IMG/VR virus record: IMGVR_UViG_3300030060_004648
Location: 1-33,360 of that record
Direction: 5' to 3' (one strand)
Length of the DNA: 33,360 nt
Source: a virus
Shown: in pieces, positions 14,946-23,816 of the stretch
How positions within the stretch are numbered: the stretch's first letter is position 1
How the letters are laid out: each line of letters begins with the position of its first letter
The notes under the pieces: model-generated
Database searches by the model: none
Seen by the model: only the letters and a program-made list of their open reading frames with translations
Told to the model about the DNA's origin: nothing
Program-made: the position numbers and the translations under genes

Positions 14946-15155
14946 ATGAAAATTAAATTAAAAGACAAAGATAAACCAATAAGCCTAAAGTCAGGTTGGT
15001 GTTTTATGAATACTGGTTTTGATTCTGGTCTTATAGAAAAAATTAATTCAGGAAAGCAAGTAAAAGTAGATAAGATACCAAAACCTGCCTCTGATTATGT
15101 TGAAGAAGTAAAAAAACAAGTAAAGAAAAAAACAAAAACCCAAGGAGGTGAATAA
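14946..15155 (+). CDS. Small basic protein before the tail tube gene
   Basis: A 69-residue protein with a predicted small beta-helix core (SLKSGWCFMNTGF, GLIEKINSGKQVKVDKIP) and a lysine-rich C-terminal tail (EEVKKQVKKKTKTQGGE). A reasonable AGGGAAGT site precedes it. The next gene starts in its stop codon (TAATG at 15153-15157). Small proteins in this place are common in siphophages but have no agreed function; a tail assembly factor is possible. Confidence 0.6.
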   Translation: MKIKLKDKDKPISLKSGWCFMNTGFDSGLIEKINSGKQVKVDKIPKPASDYVEEVKKQVKKKTKTQGGE

Positions 15156-16174
15156 TGGCTATTAATGCTAATGCTTACTCCCCAAAGCAATTTAAATTTT
15201 TAATTGCCGAGCAAGACGACTGGGGAACTTTAAATGAAAACTCAAGTGGAAGTCCAGACAATCCTTATCTTGCTGTGGATGTAGATTCAGTTGGAAGTCC
15301 ATCTTTAAACTTAAACCAAGTTCTCGACCATAGGTCTGGCAGTAGAGTATTACAGGCTACTGACTTTTTCCAAGATAAATTAACTAAAGTAATGGAATTT
15401 TCAGTGAGTGGGACAGCCACAACTGAAGTTTTAGACTTGTTATTGGGCAATATAACAGAGGGTGACACAGTTCCCTATGGGATTGCAGCTAATAGTGGAG
15501 CGCAAAATCTTACAAGCGCATCATCTGGTCAAACAGCTAATCAGATACTATCTGTTATATATAGCTCTCCTACATCAGGCAGAGACATGGCATTTAAAGA
15601 TTGTTTTTGTACATCTTTGTCATTTAATGGCGATGCTGCGACAGAGGGTGGTAGAATTAAGTTTTCAGCAACTTTTAAAACTGGAAGCTTGCCAGCAGAC
15701 TTAACCAACTCATCTATAGCTGTAGATACTGCTATAACTGCAAATAATTATTATATGAGTTCATGGGATGCAGATGATAGAATAGTGGCTGGACACTCAA
15801 ATATGCTAGTGAATACTTTTACTTTAAACATAGAAAATGATGTTATATTTTCAGGAGCAACTGCTACTGGGTATGAATCAGCAGCAAGAGTTGGAGAAGT
15901 CTCAGCAACAGCAGATTTTTCAGTAAAATACGATGCGAATACTGACTCTATGTTTGAAAATTTTCACGATCAAGTAACTGGGGCATCTGAGGGAGCTACC
16001 TTAATGGGAACTGATGATACTCCATCTGACGGAGAATTTGAATTTAAATTTGCAAATTCTGTAATTACAAGCGTTGCTTTAAGTGATGGCGATATAATGA
16101 TGTTAGATGTTTCAGTGAAAGCTGTTGGAGCTGGAATTGGTAGTAGTAATTTGTTTTTTGAAGTTGCTTGCTAA
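15155..16174 (+). CDS. Major tail tube protein
   Basis: A 339-residue protein with a strong AAGGAGGTG site within the previous gene. It is rich in Ser, Thr, Ala and Gly and shows alternating beta strands with the segments KVMEFSVSGTATTEVLDLLLG, SLSFNGDAATEGGRIKFSATFKTG and NTFTLNIENDV. These are typical of tail tube proteins, where a beta-sandwich hexamer forms the channel. The gene order tail terminator, tube, chaperones, tape measure is the canonical siphophage order, which makes the call firm despite weak sequence signatures. Confidence 0.85.
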   Translation: MAINANAYSPKQFKFLIAEQDDWGTLNENSSGSPDNPYLAVDVDSVGSPSLNLNQVLDHRSGSRVLQATDFFQDKLTKVMEFSVSGTATTEVLDLLLGNITEGDTVPYGIAANSGAQNLTSASSGQTANQILSVIYSSPTSGRDMAFKDCFCTSLSFNGDAATEGGRIKFSATFKTGSLPADLTNSSIAVDTAITANNYYMSSWDADDRIVAGHSNMLVNTFTLNIENDVIFSGATATGYESAARVGEVSATADFSVKYDANTDSMFENFHDQVTGASEGATLMGTDDTPSDGEFEFKFANSVITSVALSDGDIMMLDVSVKAVGAGIGSSNLFFEVAC

Positions 16175-16194
16175 TAAATAAAAAGGAATAAAAA

Positions 16195-16473
16195 ATGGAA
16201 TTTAAAACAAAATCTGGTTTAAAGGTTAAGTTTAAAGAGATAAGTGTGCTAGAGTTGTGTAAACTAAAAGATATACTACATAACTCTACAGACTTTAACT
16301 CTGAAGATAATAAATTCACTGCTCCATTTGAATGTATGTACAGATGGTTGAGCGCAGGGATTGAAGGCTTTACAGATGAATTGTTTACATCTTTCAAAGA
16401 TGATGATAGGGTAGAAATCTTCATTAAGATGCAAGACCACTATATCATGGGGGAGCAAGAAGCCTCCAACTAG
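16195..16473 (+). CDS. Tail assembly chaperone, short (gpG-like) form
   Basis: A 92-residue protein starting at ATG 16195 and ending in TAG 16471-16473. It lies between tail tube and tape measure, the place of the lambda G gene. The N-terminus (LKVKFKEISVLELCKLKDIL) is a beta-helix start common in this group. The frame carries a run of five G at 16449-16453 near its end. The -1 frame is open from 16428 through the next gene, so some ribosomes probably slip and make a G-T fusion. The chaperone coats the tape measure during tail assembly and is absent from the virion. Confidence 0.82.
   Translation: MEFKTKSGLKVKFKEISVLELCKLKDILHNSTDFNSEDNKFTAPFECMYRWLSAGIEGFTDELFTSFKDDDRVEIFIKMQDHYIMGEQEASN
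16449..16453 (+). other. Probable -1 programmed frameshift site (GGGGG)
   Basis: The upstream frame reads ATC ATG GGG GAG. A slip of one base back with GGG in the P site keeps perfect pairing on GGG and continues GGA GCA AGA. The overlap window in which both frames are open is only 16428-16473, and this is the only homopolymer in it. The classical XXXYYYZ heptamer is not met in full because the A-site pairing is imperfect. Confidence 0.7.
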
Positions 16474-16913
16474 AACTCAATGTAACGATTGAGCCATGTG
16501 GGGGCTGTAAATTCCATAAATTTCCTTACAAGGCACAACTGCCAGTAATGGTAGATGGGCAATACGAAACTCGCACATTTACTTGCGAGAAAGATGTTTG
16601 GGAAGTTGTAGATTTAATTATAGAAGAAACAAAGGAGATGAATGAAACGAGTGGCAAATCTTTTAGCCCAGCATTCTCTGTCAAGAGCCAACTTCCTTTC
16701 TTTGCCTGTAATAACATCATATTTGATAAAGAATTTCAACAAGATATTGAACGATATATATACTGCGAGAACTTTAAGACTCCAGCATTCCCTGGGAGTT
16801 ATGACGAGCAACCTGCGAGATGGGTTCAAAAGTCTTTTCTTATAAAGAAAGCAGTAGGAAAAATACAAAATAAGGCTGTAAAGAATGGCAAACAAGATAA
16901 CAGTAAAGTTTGA
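16452..16913 (+). CDS. Tail assembly chaperone, frameshift extension (gpT-like)
   Basis: This is the second half of the G-T fusion, in the -1 frame relative to the short chaperone. The joined product would be join(16195..16452,16452..16913), about 239 residues. The first ATG of this frame is at 16548. However, the open stretch before it encodes protein-like sequence (ELNVTIEPCGGCKFHKFPY, with a CxxC pair) and has no ATG, GTG or TTG start. Hence translation by frameshift is more likely than an independent start. A second cysteine-containing part (FTCEKDVWEVVDLIIEET) and a basic end follow. It overlaps the tape measure start by 29 bases. Confidence 0.75.
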   Translation, partial: GARSLQLELNVTIEPCGGCKFHKFPYKAQLPVMVDGQYETRTFTCEKDVWEVVDLIIEETKEMNETSGKSFSPAFSVKSQLPFFACNNIIFDKEFQQDIERYIYCENFKTPAFPGSYDEQPARWVQKSFLIKKAVGKIQNKAVKNGKQDNSKV

Positions 16914-18606
16914 GGCACAGGGCGCAAGAGCGCTAAAAACTGCTATAGATCAACTAGCAGTAGCACAAACAAGATTAAATAAAAGCAATAAAGCTGCTGA
17001 AAGATTGCAAGCTAAATTAAATAAGCAAATTAAAAATTACAGCAAAGACTCTGTTCTTGCCACTAGAAATACAAGATTACTTGCAGGGGCGTTTGCAACA
17101 TTAAGATCAAAACTTCTTTTGACTGCTTTTGCAATGAATATTGTTAAAAATTCATTAGGTAGTTTAGTTAATTTGTTTGGAGAGCAAGAAGATGCAGAAA
17201 AAAGATTAGAAGTTGCTTTAGGTGGTGTAAATCAAGAGTTATTAGATTTTGCATCTGCAAGCCAGAAAGTTACTAGGTCTGGAGATGAAACTATAATATC
17301 TGCAATGGCTTTAATAGCAGCTTTTGTTGATGATGAAGAGCAAATAAAAGCAGCAACTACAGCAACTTTAGATTTAGCAGCAGCAAAAGGTATGGACTTA
17401 AATTCTGCTGCTGATTTAGTAGCCAAGACTTTGGGAAGTGAGACAAATTCTTTATCTAGATATGGTATTCAAGTAGAGGGAGCAGTAGGGTCAACCGAAA
17501 GACTTACAAGTCTTACTGATAGTATGGCTGAAGCTTTTGGGGGGCAAGCTACCGAGCAGGCTGGCACTTTAGCAGGCAAGCTTGATAGAGTAAAAAATAT
17601 CATGGGAGATATTGGCGAAGATGTTGGAGAAAAAATGGAATCTACTTTAAGCAAAGTAACTACAGCTATGCTTAAATTTAATGATGCTCTAACAGATCAA
17701 GAAATACAAGAAGAAGCAATTAAAAAAACAAAAGAAGATATAATAGAGTTGGATAGAAGGATTGCAGCTAATCTTGAAAACACTAATTCAGAGGACAAGC
17801 TTGATGCTGAAATTGACCTTTTAGATCAGTTCCTTAGAAAAACAAAAGAAGCAAGAGAAGAGCAACTAAAACTGCTTACCCCAACGGAAAACACAGAAGC
17901 TCAAGCTGCTTTTGAACAAGAGATGGCTTTAATTCAATTAGAATTAGATACAGATGAAAATAAGTATATACAAAAAAGAGACAGAATGATAGCTTTCAGG
18001 CAAGAAGAAACAGCTTTAGGGGAAAACGCTGTTCATTTTAGTTTTGAAATGCACAAGAAGGAATTGAAAGCATTTGAAGACAAAGAAAATAAAAAAAAAT
18101 TAATACAATTAAAAGCAGGGCAAGAATCTATAAGAATATTATCACAAGTTGCTCAAGCTATTGACAGAAACTCTGGATTAGCTAAAGCTGCGATGGTTGC
18201 AGAGATGATGGTTAATGCTTTTATGATTGCTCAAAAAACCTTAATGTCTCTACTTGATATGGATGTGCCATTTCCTGCTGCTTTTGCTTTATCAACAGCT
18301 CAATTTGTTGCACAAGTAGCCCAAGTAAATAAAGCAAAACAATTTGAAACTGGTGGACTTGTCGGAGGAAGAAGACATTCTCAAGGTGGAACAATGATAG
18401 AAGCAGAACAAGGCGAGTTTGTTATGAGTAGAGATGCTGTAGAGTCTATAGGCGCTGGGACTTTGGAAGCTATGAATCAAGGTGGAGGTGGCGCTATAAC
18501 AGTTAATGTGTCTGGTAATGTTATGACAGACGACTTTGTAGAGAATGAACTTGCAGAAAAAATAGCTACTGCTGTTAGGCGTGGCACAGACTTTGGAATG
18601 GCATGA
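16885..18606 (+). CDS. Tail tape measure protein
   Basis: A 573-residue protein. The N-terminal 60 residues form a coiled coil (ALKTAIDQLAVAQTRLNKSN), then a hydrophobic helix (about residues 66-94, LLAGAFATLRSKLLLTAFAMN). Next is a long helical part with repeats such as LNSAADLVAKTLG and LSRYGIQVEGAVG, a charged coiled coil (280-410) and a second hydrophobic region (430-480). The C-terminal GGLVGGRRHSQGGTMIEAEQGEFVMSRDAV is a signature of phage tape measures. At roughly 1.5 Angstrom per residue this suggests a tail of about 85 nm. It acts as ruler inside the tube and is ejected with the DNA. Its stop overlaps the next start by four bases. Confidence 0.92.
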   Translation: MANKITVKFEAQGARALKTAIDQLAVAQTRLNKSNKAAERLQAKLNKQIKNYSKDSVLATRNTRLLAGAFATLRSKLLLTAFAMNIVKNSLGSLVNLFGEQEDAEKRLEVALGGVNQELLDFASASQKVTRSGDETIISAMALIAAFVDDEEQIKAATTATLDLAAAKGMDLNSAADLVAKTLGSETNSLSRYGIQVEGAVGSTERLTSLTDSMAEAFGGQATEQAGTLAGKLDRVKNIMGDIGEDVGEKMESTLSKVTTAMLKFNDALTDQEIQEEAIKKTKEDIIELDRRIAANLENTNSEDKLDAEIDLLDQFLRKTKEAREEQLKLLTPTENTEAQAAFEQEMALIQLELDTDENKYIQKRDRMIAFRQEETALGENAVHFSFEMHKKELKAFEDKENKKKLIQLKAGQESIRILSQVAQAIDRNSGLAKAAMVAEMMVNAFMIAQKTLMSLLDMDVPFPAAFALSTAQFVAQVAQVNKAKQFETGGLVGGRRHSQGGTMIEAEQGEFVMSRDAVESIGAGTLEAMNQGGGGAITVNVSGNVMTDDFVENELAEKIATAVRRGTDFGMA

Positions 18607-21600
18607 TAGATATAGATTCGCTTTACCCAGCTATAGCAAATGACCTAGCATCACAAGCAAATAATATAGAGTATCTTGTTCATATAGAAGGTGTTGCTTA
18701 TATTGCGACAAGAAAACAAATGTTTGAAACTGACGGTCAAGAAACATACTACGAAGACCTTGATTTAAAAGTATCAAATATCAAAGAAAAGATAGATATT
18801 AAGAATAAGAAAATATATCTTTCTAATTCTAGTATCACCATGAATAACTTCCCTGTGCTAACTAGCGAAATCTCGCTTGACAATGAAAGAATATCAGATA
18901 GAATATTTCAAGGTTATGGCAAAACAATCTCTGTATACTTTAAGACTCAATCTTGTAAAAACTTAGATGATTGTTTAAAGATAGCAGACCTTAGCATTAC
19001 TAAAATAACACACGATGGTGACAAGATAAAAATAGATGCAGAAGACAAGAATCAGCAGTCATTTTATGTAAATCTCCCAAGGCAACAACACATACTAGAA
19101 AAAGATTTAAATACTTTCTCTTCATACGACCAAAAAGTTGTGCCTATCTTGTATGGACATTTATTAGATGCCCCTGCTGTAATATATGTAAATGAAATGC
19201 AACTACCTGCTTCAAATATATATGATGACAATAATATTACTTTACTACCAGACAACTCTTTTATCTCGCAAAACAATTCTAATATTCAAGGCATTAAAGA
19301 TTATGGTCAGCCTATATTTACTAGTGGTGACTCAATTAATGAAGTTAGTTTCTTAGAAAATGACAATGTTGTCAAAATGAAAATAGATGATATTATGTGT
19401 AGTGTTAATAGGTTGCCTTACTACAATATAAGAGATTTTAAGGACTTATCTATAGCTGCTTTTCATAACTACCCTCAATTTGAAGTTATGGCAGACCATA
19501 TTCAATTTAATACAAGGTACGAAGGGGAATCAACTATATTAAAAAAGGGTGGAGTTTGGACACACACATTTTCTCCATCCATATCTAGGGAAGGAATATT
19601 CCTAAGAAGCATATCAGCTTTCACTGAGGTTTTGAATAACATTATTGATTCTAGCCCAATACAATATCAAGCGTTTTCGACAATTATTAATGGAGAAAAT
19701 TTAGAATTCCAAAATTCTATTTTTACTGACCAAGATGATCCTGTAGCTAATTTTAATTTTACTTTAACAAATTTAGTTACAACTGGATTGTGTGCAGAAA
19801 AATTAGAGTTTGAATCTGCTCCAAACATGAATGTGCTTATGAAGCCTAACGGCAATGATTATCCAAAAGATATGAATTTTACTGGTAATATGGAAGTTTT
19901 ATTAAATCCTGATGGTGTAAGTAATGCTCAAAATTTAAATGTGTTTTGTGTGCCATCTGGATACAGCTTAGATGAAACTAATTTTGGAGATTCGGGGGTT
20001 ATTAACAATGCAGACCTTAATGGGTTTCCATCCGAGTTTGGAAGTGACTTGCAAGAAGTTAAAAATCAATTTTTTCAAATTGAAATTGGTGATCTTGGGA
20101 TTCCAGAAGGTTTATTTTCCTTTGAAATAGATAGGTTAGATCAATATATTAATTTTATATTTGCTTTATCATCTCCATTTTTTACCTCAATGTCTTTAGA
20201 AAACGAAAATAATCTAAGCAATAGATTTATATCTTATTTATACCCACAATATGGTTTAAACTCTGATGGCATATCTGGCTTTGGATTGGAATTTGAAAAT
20301 ATTTTTAAAAACTATGAAAGGTCGTTTGATGAGTTTCTTCCTGAGTTAGCAGTTGAAGCTTTTGAAGACGAGGGGTTAATAACCAATCCTAAGTTTCCTA
20401 TAGAAAAAGCATCAGAACTAACATTCTATTATATGTTTGATACTCTTTTTGAAGATTCGGATGGGACTGGAATAAACAATACATTGATTACAAACCTATC
20501 TAATATTCACATGAGAAGATTTTGGTGTGAAGCAGAAGCGTTTACTAAAGAATACTTTTTAGATGCACGAGGCAGAACTGATTTAGCAGTGTACGAGACA
20601 AGACTGACTGAGGGAGAGCCTGACTTTTTACTTATAGATAGAGTTACTGGTTTAGTAAGGATAGTTGCAGATTCATCAGATGACAATATTTTTGACGTTG
20701 ATTCTAACAATAAATCTTATAGTTACAATGTAGACAATAAACATTACTTAGAATTTATAGAAAAGCTTACCAATCCTGACCTTAAAACAAAAATGATAGA
20801 TGGAAAAGTTCACGAAATAATGATGATGTGTGGAGAGGCATTTTTATATGACATAGAAATAAATGATATCACGCCTTTTAAAAATGGTATGGATATCCCT
20901 GAATTGCCATGGCAGCAATTTGATGGTGGAAATGTAAGCAAAAATAACGGTTGGGACATTAACTTTAAAGCAAATAGATTTGGTTTTAACGGAGATATAG
21001 CCATTAATGTAAGTAAAATAGATGATGAATACTTTGGAAGGTTTGATGGAATAAAATTAGTATATGGAAGAAAAGTTTTTAATTACGATTTAGATGAGGT
21101 TGGCGCTAAAGAAATTACTTCCATAGAGGTTGCACCTGACGAGGATTCTACTGAATTGCAAGAATTTAACACTTTAAATAGATATGATGGGGGCGAAATA
21201 AGTAATCCATTGAATGTTGAAGGTTTATCTGCTGCTATTTGGAACTCTGCGTATCATAATCAATTAAATTATTATGGGAATATGATAGAAAACCCAGTAG
21301 AAATATCTAGAAACTTAATAAAAACAGAAATGAATGAATCGGTTACATTTGATCCTAATAAATTAAAAATAGGTCAAGAGTTTAACGATTCAATAAAGCA
21401 GGCGTTTTCTGTAAATGAGAGACTAAATTCTAGAGAAATACTTGAAAACATATTTAAGCATTCAAGGTCATACTTTAATTACAGACCAAGAGATGGCAAG
21501 GCTATCGTACATACGATACAAGACGATTACTCATCTGTCGACAAAACTATAGACTCAGACAATATTTTAAAATTTAGCTACACTAAAACTAGCTTAAAAG

Positions 21601-23288
21601 ACATTTGTGGGGCTGGATGTACAGTTAAGTATGGATACGACTATGGGACAGAAGAGCTTACAAAAACAACTACAAAAAGAGCTATATTTTCTGGTGATGC
21701 AATTCCTTATAAGTTATATTATGGCATTTCTGATGATGATTTTGATAACTATGTATTAGAGTTTGAAGCGCCATACATTCAGGATAAAGCTTCTGCTGAA
21801 TATTTAAGAAACTTTCTTTTCCAAATGAATTTACACCAGCACCTAATTGTAAAACTTACTTTAGACATAAAAGATGGATTAGAGCTAGAGGTAGGAGATG
21901 TTGTCTCATTTAATAAAAACCCTAATAATGTAAAGCCTTATGGAAGAAGTTTAAATGCTTCTTATGAGCTTTTTCAGCAGACAGTGTTACCTTTTTTTAT
22001 GATTACAAATATATCTAAAGGGGCTACAAGTGTTGCTATAGAGGCTTATCAACTTCACACAATAAATATGGAGCAAATTAAACCTACATTGCTAGGGGAT
22101 ATAAATGAAGACAATCAAGTCGATCAATCTGATTTTGTTATTTTAAGTAATTATATATCTAACCCTAATAACTTTGATTTAACAGAACAACAATTTGTAA
22201 ATGCTGATATAAATGGCGATGAAGTTTTAAATGAGTTAGATTTATTGGCAATGACCGATTTAGATTATTTTGTCCAACCTAATCAGCCCCCAACATCTAG
22301 TATTTTAATAGATGGCGCAAACGTTGGTTATAATTTGGAAACTTCTGTAGGAGAAGATGGCAGTGAAATATACATACTAGACATAAACAATTCTTCAAAT
22401 TACGTTAATGGTGGATTTTATGATGGAGTTTTATTTACTAACTTAAAAGCTCAAGGTAGTGATTCAGATGGAGAAGTTGAGCAATATTTGTGGAGCGTGC
22501 AAATAGGAGAGACCATGCCTATGTTTTTAAACAGCATAGAGCCAGGAACTTCAAGTGCATCTACGATATCTTTAAGACATACAGATAACCCAGAGGAAGT
22601 TGGAGAAATAACACTTAATGATTTTGCAGATTCTTTTTCTATAAAAGTTGACTTAAAGGGATCAAACGCTGTGCAAGAGGGCGTGAGAGTATATTTAAAT
22701 ACAGTGGACAATGATGGAGCAATGTCGGAACAAGAATCACAAATAACTTTCTTCCCAGGTGAATACTCGGAAGTTCCAGATCCACCAGTGTTTTCTATCT
22801 GCGAGCCAAAACAGACTTTTATGAATGCTTTAAATACGGATATAAATTTTGAATTGGTAGGTAATATTTGGCAAGCATCAGTCTTAGATGGTGATATGAA
22901 CACAGATTATATAAATTTCCCAGGATCAAATCCTTTATATAGTACAATGAAAATTAATTTCAATATAGCTCAACATTATAGAGATATATTAAATAGTCCT
23001 GCTCCATATTGGGTTATATATACGTTTAATGATATATTTGGAAATAAAATATCGGAATATTCTGTATGGGTTACTTCAAATGTTGAAAGTGAGTATACAC
23101 TATCAATTTACATGAATGAATTATTAAATGCGATAGACGAAAATGCAACTGGATTCCCTGTAAACACTAGCCCTCACAGGATTTTATTAGATATTTATGT
23201 CAATACATACGGTAATTTAAATCAAGGAAATCCATTTTTAGGTGCGCAGGTGCAATTTAACATTCCAGAGATTTATGAAGAATTTTAA
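18603..23288 (+). CDS. Giant tail-tip/hub protein with dockerin-like and Ig/PKD-like domains
   Basis: A 1561-residue protein, the largest of the genome, immediately after the tape measure (ATGA overlap). Residues 1-230 resemble a tail hub or distal-tail start (VPILYGHLLDAPAVIY). Residues about 900-1160 resemble the hub domains of siphophage tip proteins (ILENIFKHSRSYFNYRPRDGK, then LELEVGDVVSFNKNP). At 1165-1221 is a dockerin-like pair of calcium loops: D1166-I-N-E-D-N-Q-V-D-Q-S-D1177 and D1202-I-N-G-D-E-V-L-N-E-L-D1213. Residues 1228-1395 look like a PKD or Ig-like beta domain (DSDGEVEQYLWSVQIG, VRVYLNTVDNDGAMSEQ). The last 165 residues form another beta domain. It probably closes the tail and contacts the host. 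The middle (230-900) is not recognised. Confidence 0.85.
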   Translation: MIDIDSLYPAIANDLASQANNIEYLVHIEGVAYIATRKQMFETDGQETYYEDLDLKVSNIKEKIDIKNKKIYLSNSSITMNNFPVLTSEISLDNERISDRIFQGYGKTISVYFKTQSCKNLDDCLKIADLSITKITHDGDKIKIDAEDKNQQSFYVNLPRQQHILEKDLNTFSSYDQKVVPILYGHLLDAPAVIYVNEMQLPASNIYDDNNITLLPDNSFISQNNSNIQGIKDYGQPIFTSGDSINEVSFLENDNVVKMKIDDIMCSVNRLPYYNIRDFKDLSIAAFHNYPQFEVMADHIQFNTRYEGESTILKKGGVWTHTFSPSISREGIFLRSISAFTEVLNNIIDSSPIQYQAFSTIINGENLEFQNSIFTDQDDPVANFNFTLTNLVTTGLCAEKLEFESAPNMNVLMKPNGNDYPKDMNFTGNMEVLLNPDGVSNAQNLNVFCVPSGYSLDETNFGDSGVINNADLNGFPSEFGSDLQEVKNQFFQIEIGDLGIPEGLFSFEIDRLDQYINFIFALSSPFFTSMSLENENNLSNRFISYLYPQYGLNSDGISGFGLEFENIFKNYERSFDEFLPELAVEAFEDEGLITNPKFPIEKASELTFYYMFDTLFEDSDGTGINNTLITNLSNIHMRRFWCEAEAFTKEYFLDARGRTDLAVYETRLTEGEPDFLLIDRVTGLVRIVADSSDDNIFDVDSNNKSYSYNVDNKHYLEFIEKLTNPDLKTKMIDGKVHEIMMMCGEAFLYDIEINDITPFKNGMDIPELPWQQFDGGNVSKNNGWDINFKANRFGFNGDIAINVSKIDDEYFGRFDGIKLVYGRKVFNYDLDEVGAKEITSIEVAPDEDSTELQEFNTLNRYDGGEISNPLNVEGLSAAIWNSAYHNQLNYYGNMIENPVEISRNLIKTEMNESVTFDPNKLKIGQEFNDSIKQAFSVNERLNSREILENIFKHSRSYFNYRPRDGKAIVHTIQDDYSSVDKTIDSDNILKFSYTKTSLKDICGAGCTVKYGYDYGTEELTKTTTKRAIFSGDAIPYKLYYGISDDDFDNYVLEFEAPYIQDKASAEYLRNFLFQMNLHQHLIVKLTLDIKDGLELEVGDVVSFNKNPNNVKPYGRSLNASYELFQQTVLPFFMITNISKGATSVAIEAYQLHTINMEQIKPTLLGDINEDNQVDQSDFVILSNYISNPNNFDLTEQQFVNADINGDEVLNELDLLAMTDLDYFVQPNQPPTSSILIDGANVGYNLETSVGEDGSEIYILDINNSSNYVNGGFYDGVLFTNLKAQGSDSDGEVEQYLWSVQIGETMPMFLNSIEPGTSSASTISLRHTDNPEEVGEITLNDFADSFSIKVDLKGSNAVQEGVRVYLNTVDNDGAMSEQESQITFFPGEYSEVPDPPVFSICEPKQTFMNALNTDINFELVGNIWQASVLDGDMNTDYINFPGSNPLYSTMKINFNIAQHYRDILNSPAPYWVIYTFNDIFGNKISEYSVWVTSNVESEYTLSIYMNELLNAIDENATGFPVNTSPHRILLDIYVNTYGNLNQGNPFLGAQVQFNIPEIYEEF

Positions 23289-23297
23289 GGTAATTAA

Positions 23298-23816
23298 ATG
23301 AATAAAAATTTACTACATATAAATCAGTATCATGACGAGATTTACATTAAAAATAAATATGATGCTAAAATTATAGAAATCAGGTATACTGGTAATATTG
23401 TTGCAGATTGTTTAGCAAATTCTGTCGTGCTTATGAGTCATAATAAAATAATGATTATTAATCCTAAAAAAGAAACTAGGGCAAAACTTTTATTTAGATA
23501 CTATGGAAACTTTAAGATAAAAAGAATATATGTTTATCATGAAGGTAAAATGATTCCTGGAGCAATTAGTCATCATTTTGACGAGGTAGAACATATACAC
23601 AGCCAAATAGACACAGCTACATTTAAATACGAAGACATGAACAAAACAACTAAAAATTATCCAGCTTTAAATAGTATGGTGTCTTATGAAATTGAAGGCA
23701 AAAAAGGGTATACTTCTCCGAAAGATATTGGGAAAAGAATAACAAAAAGATATACAAAAGAGGGCGCAATTTTAAATAATTTAATAAGTAAAAGAGGTGA
23801 CGATGCCATTAGATAG
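23298..23816 (+). CDS. Hypothetical tail-region protein
   Basis: A 172-residue basic protein (many Lys, His, Tyr) directly after the tail-tip gene, with AAGGTAAT upstream. The first 100 residues look like a beta domain (DEIYIKNKYDAKIIEIRYTG, RAKLLFRYYGNFKIKRIYVYHEG). The rest is helical and charged (KDIGKRITKRYTKEGAILNN). No signal or membrane segment is present. The family is not recognised. Its position within the tail block suggests a minor tail or baseplate part. Confidence 0.65.
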   Translation: MNKNLLHINQYHDEIYIKNKYDAKIIEIRYTGNIVADCLANSVVLMSHNKIMIINPKKETRAKLLFRYYGNFKIKRIYVYHEGKMIPGAISHHFDEVEHIHSQIDTATFKYEDMNKTTKNYPALNSMVSYEIEGKKGYTSPKDIGKRITKRYTKEGAILNNLISKRGDDAIR

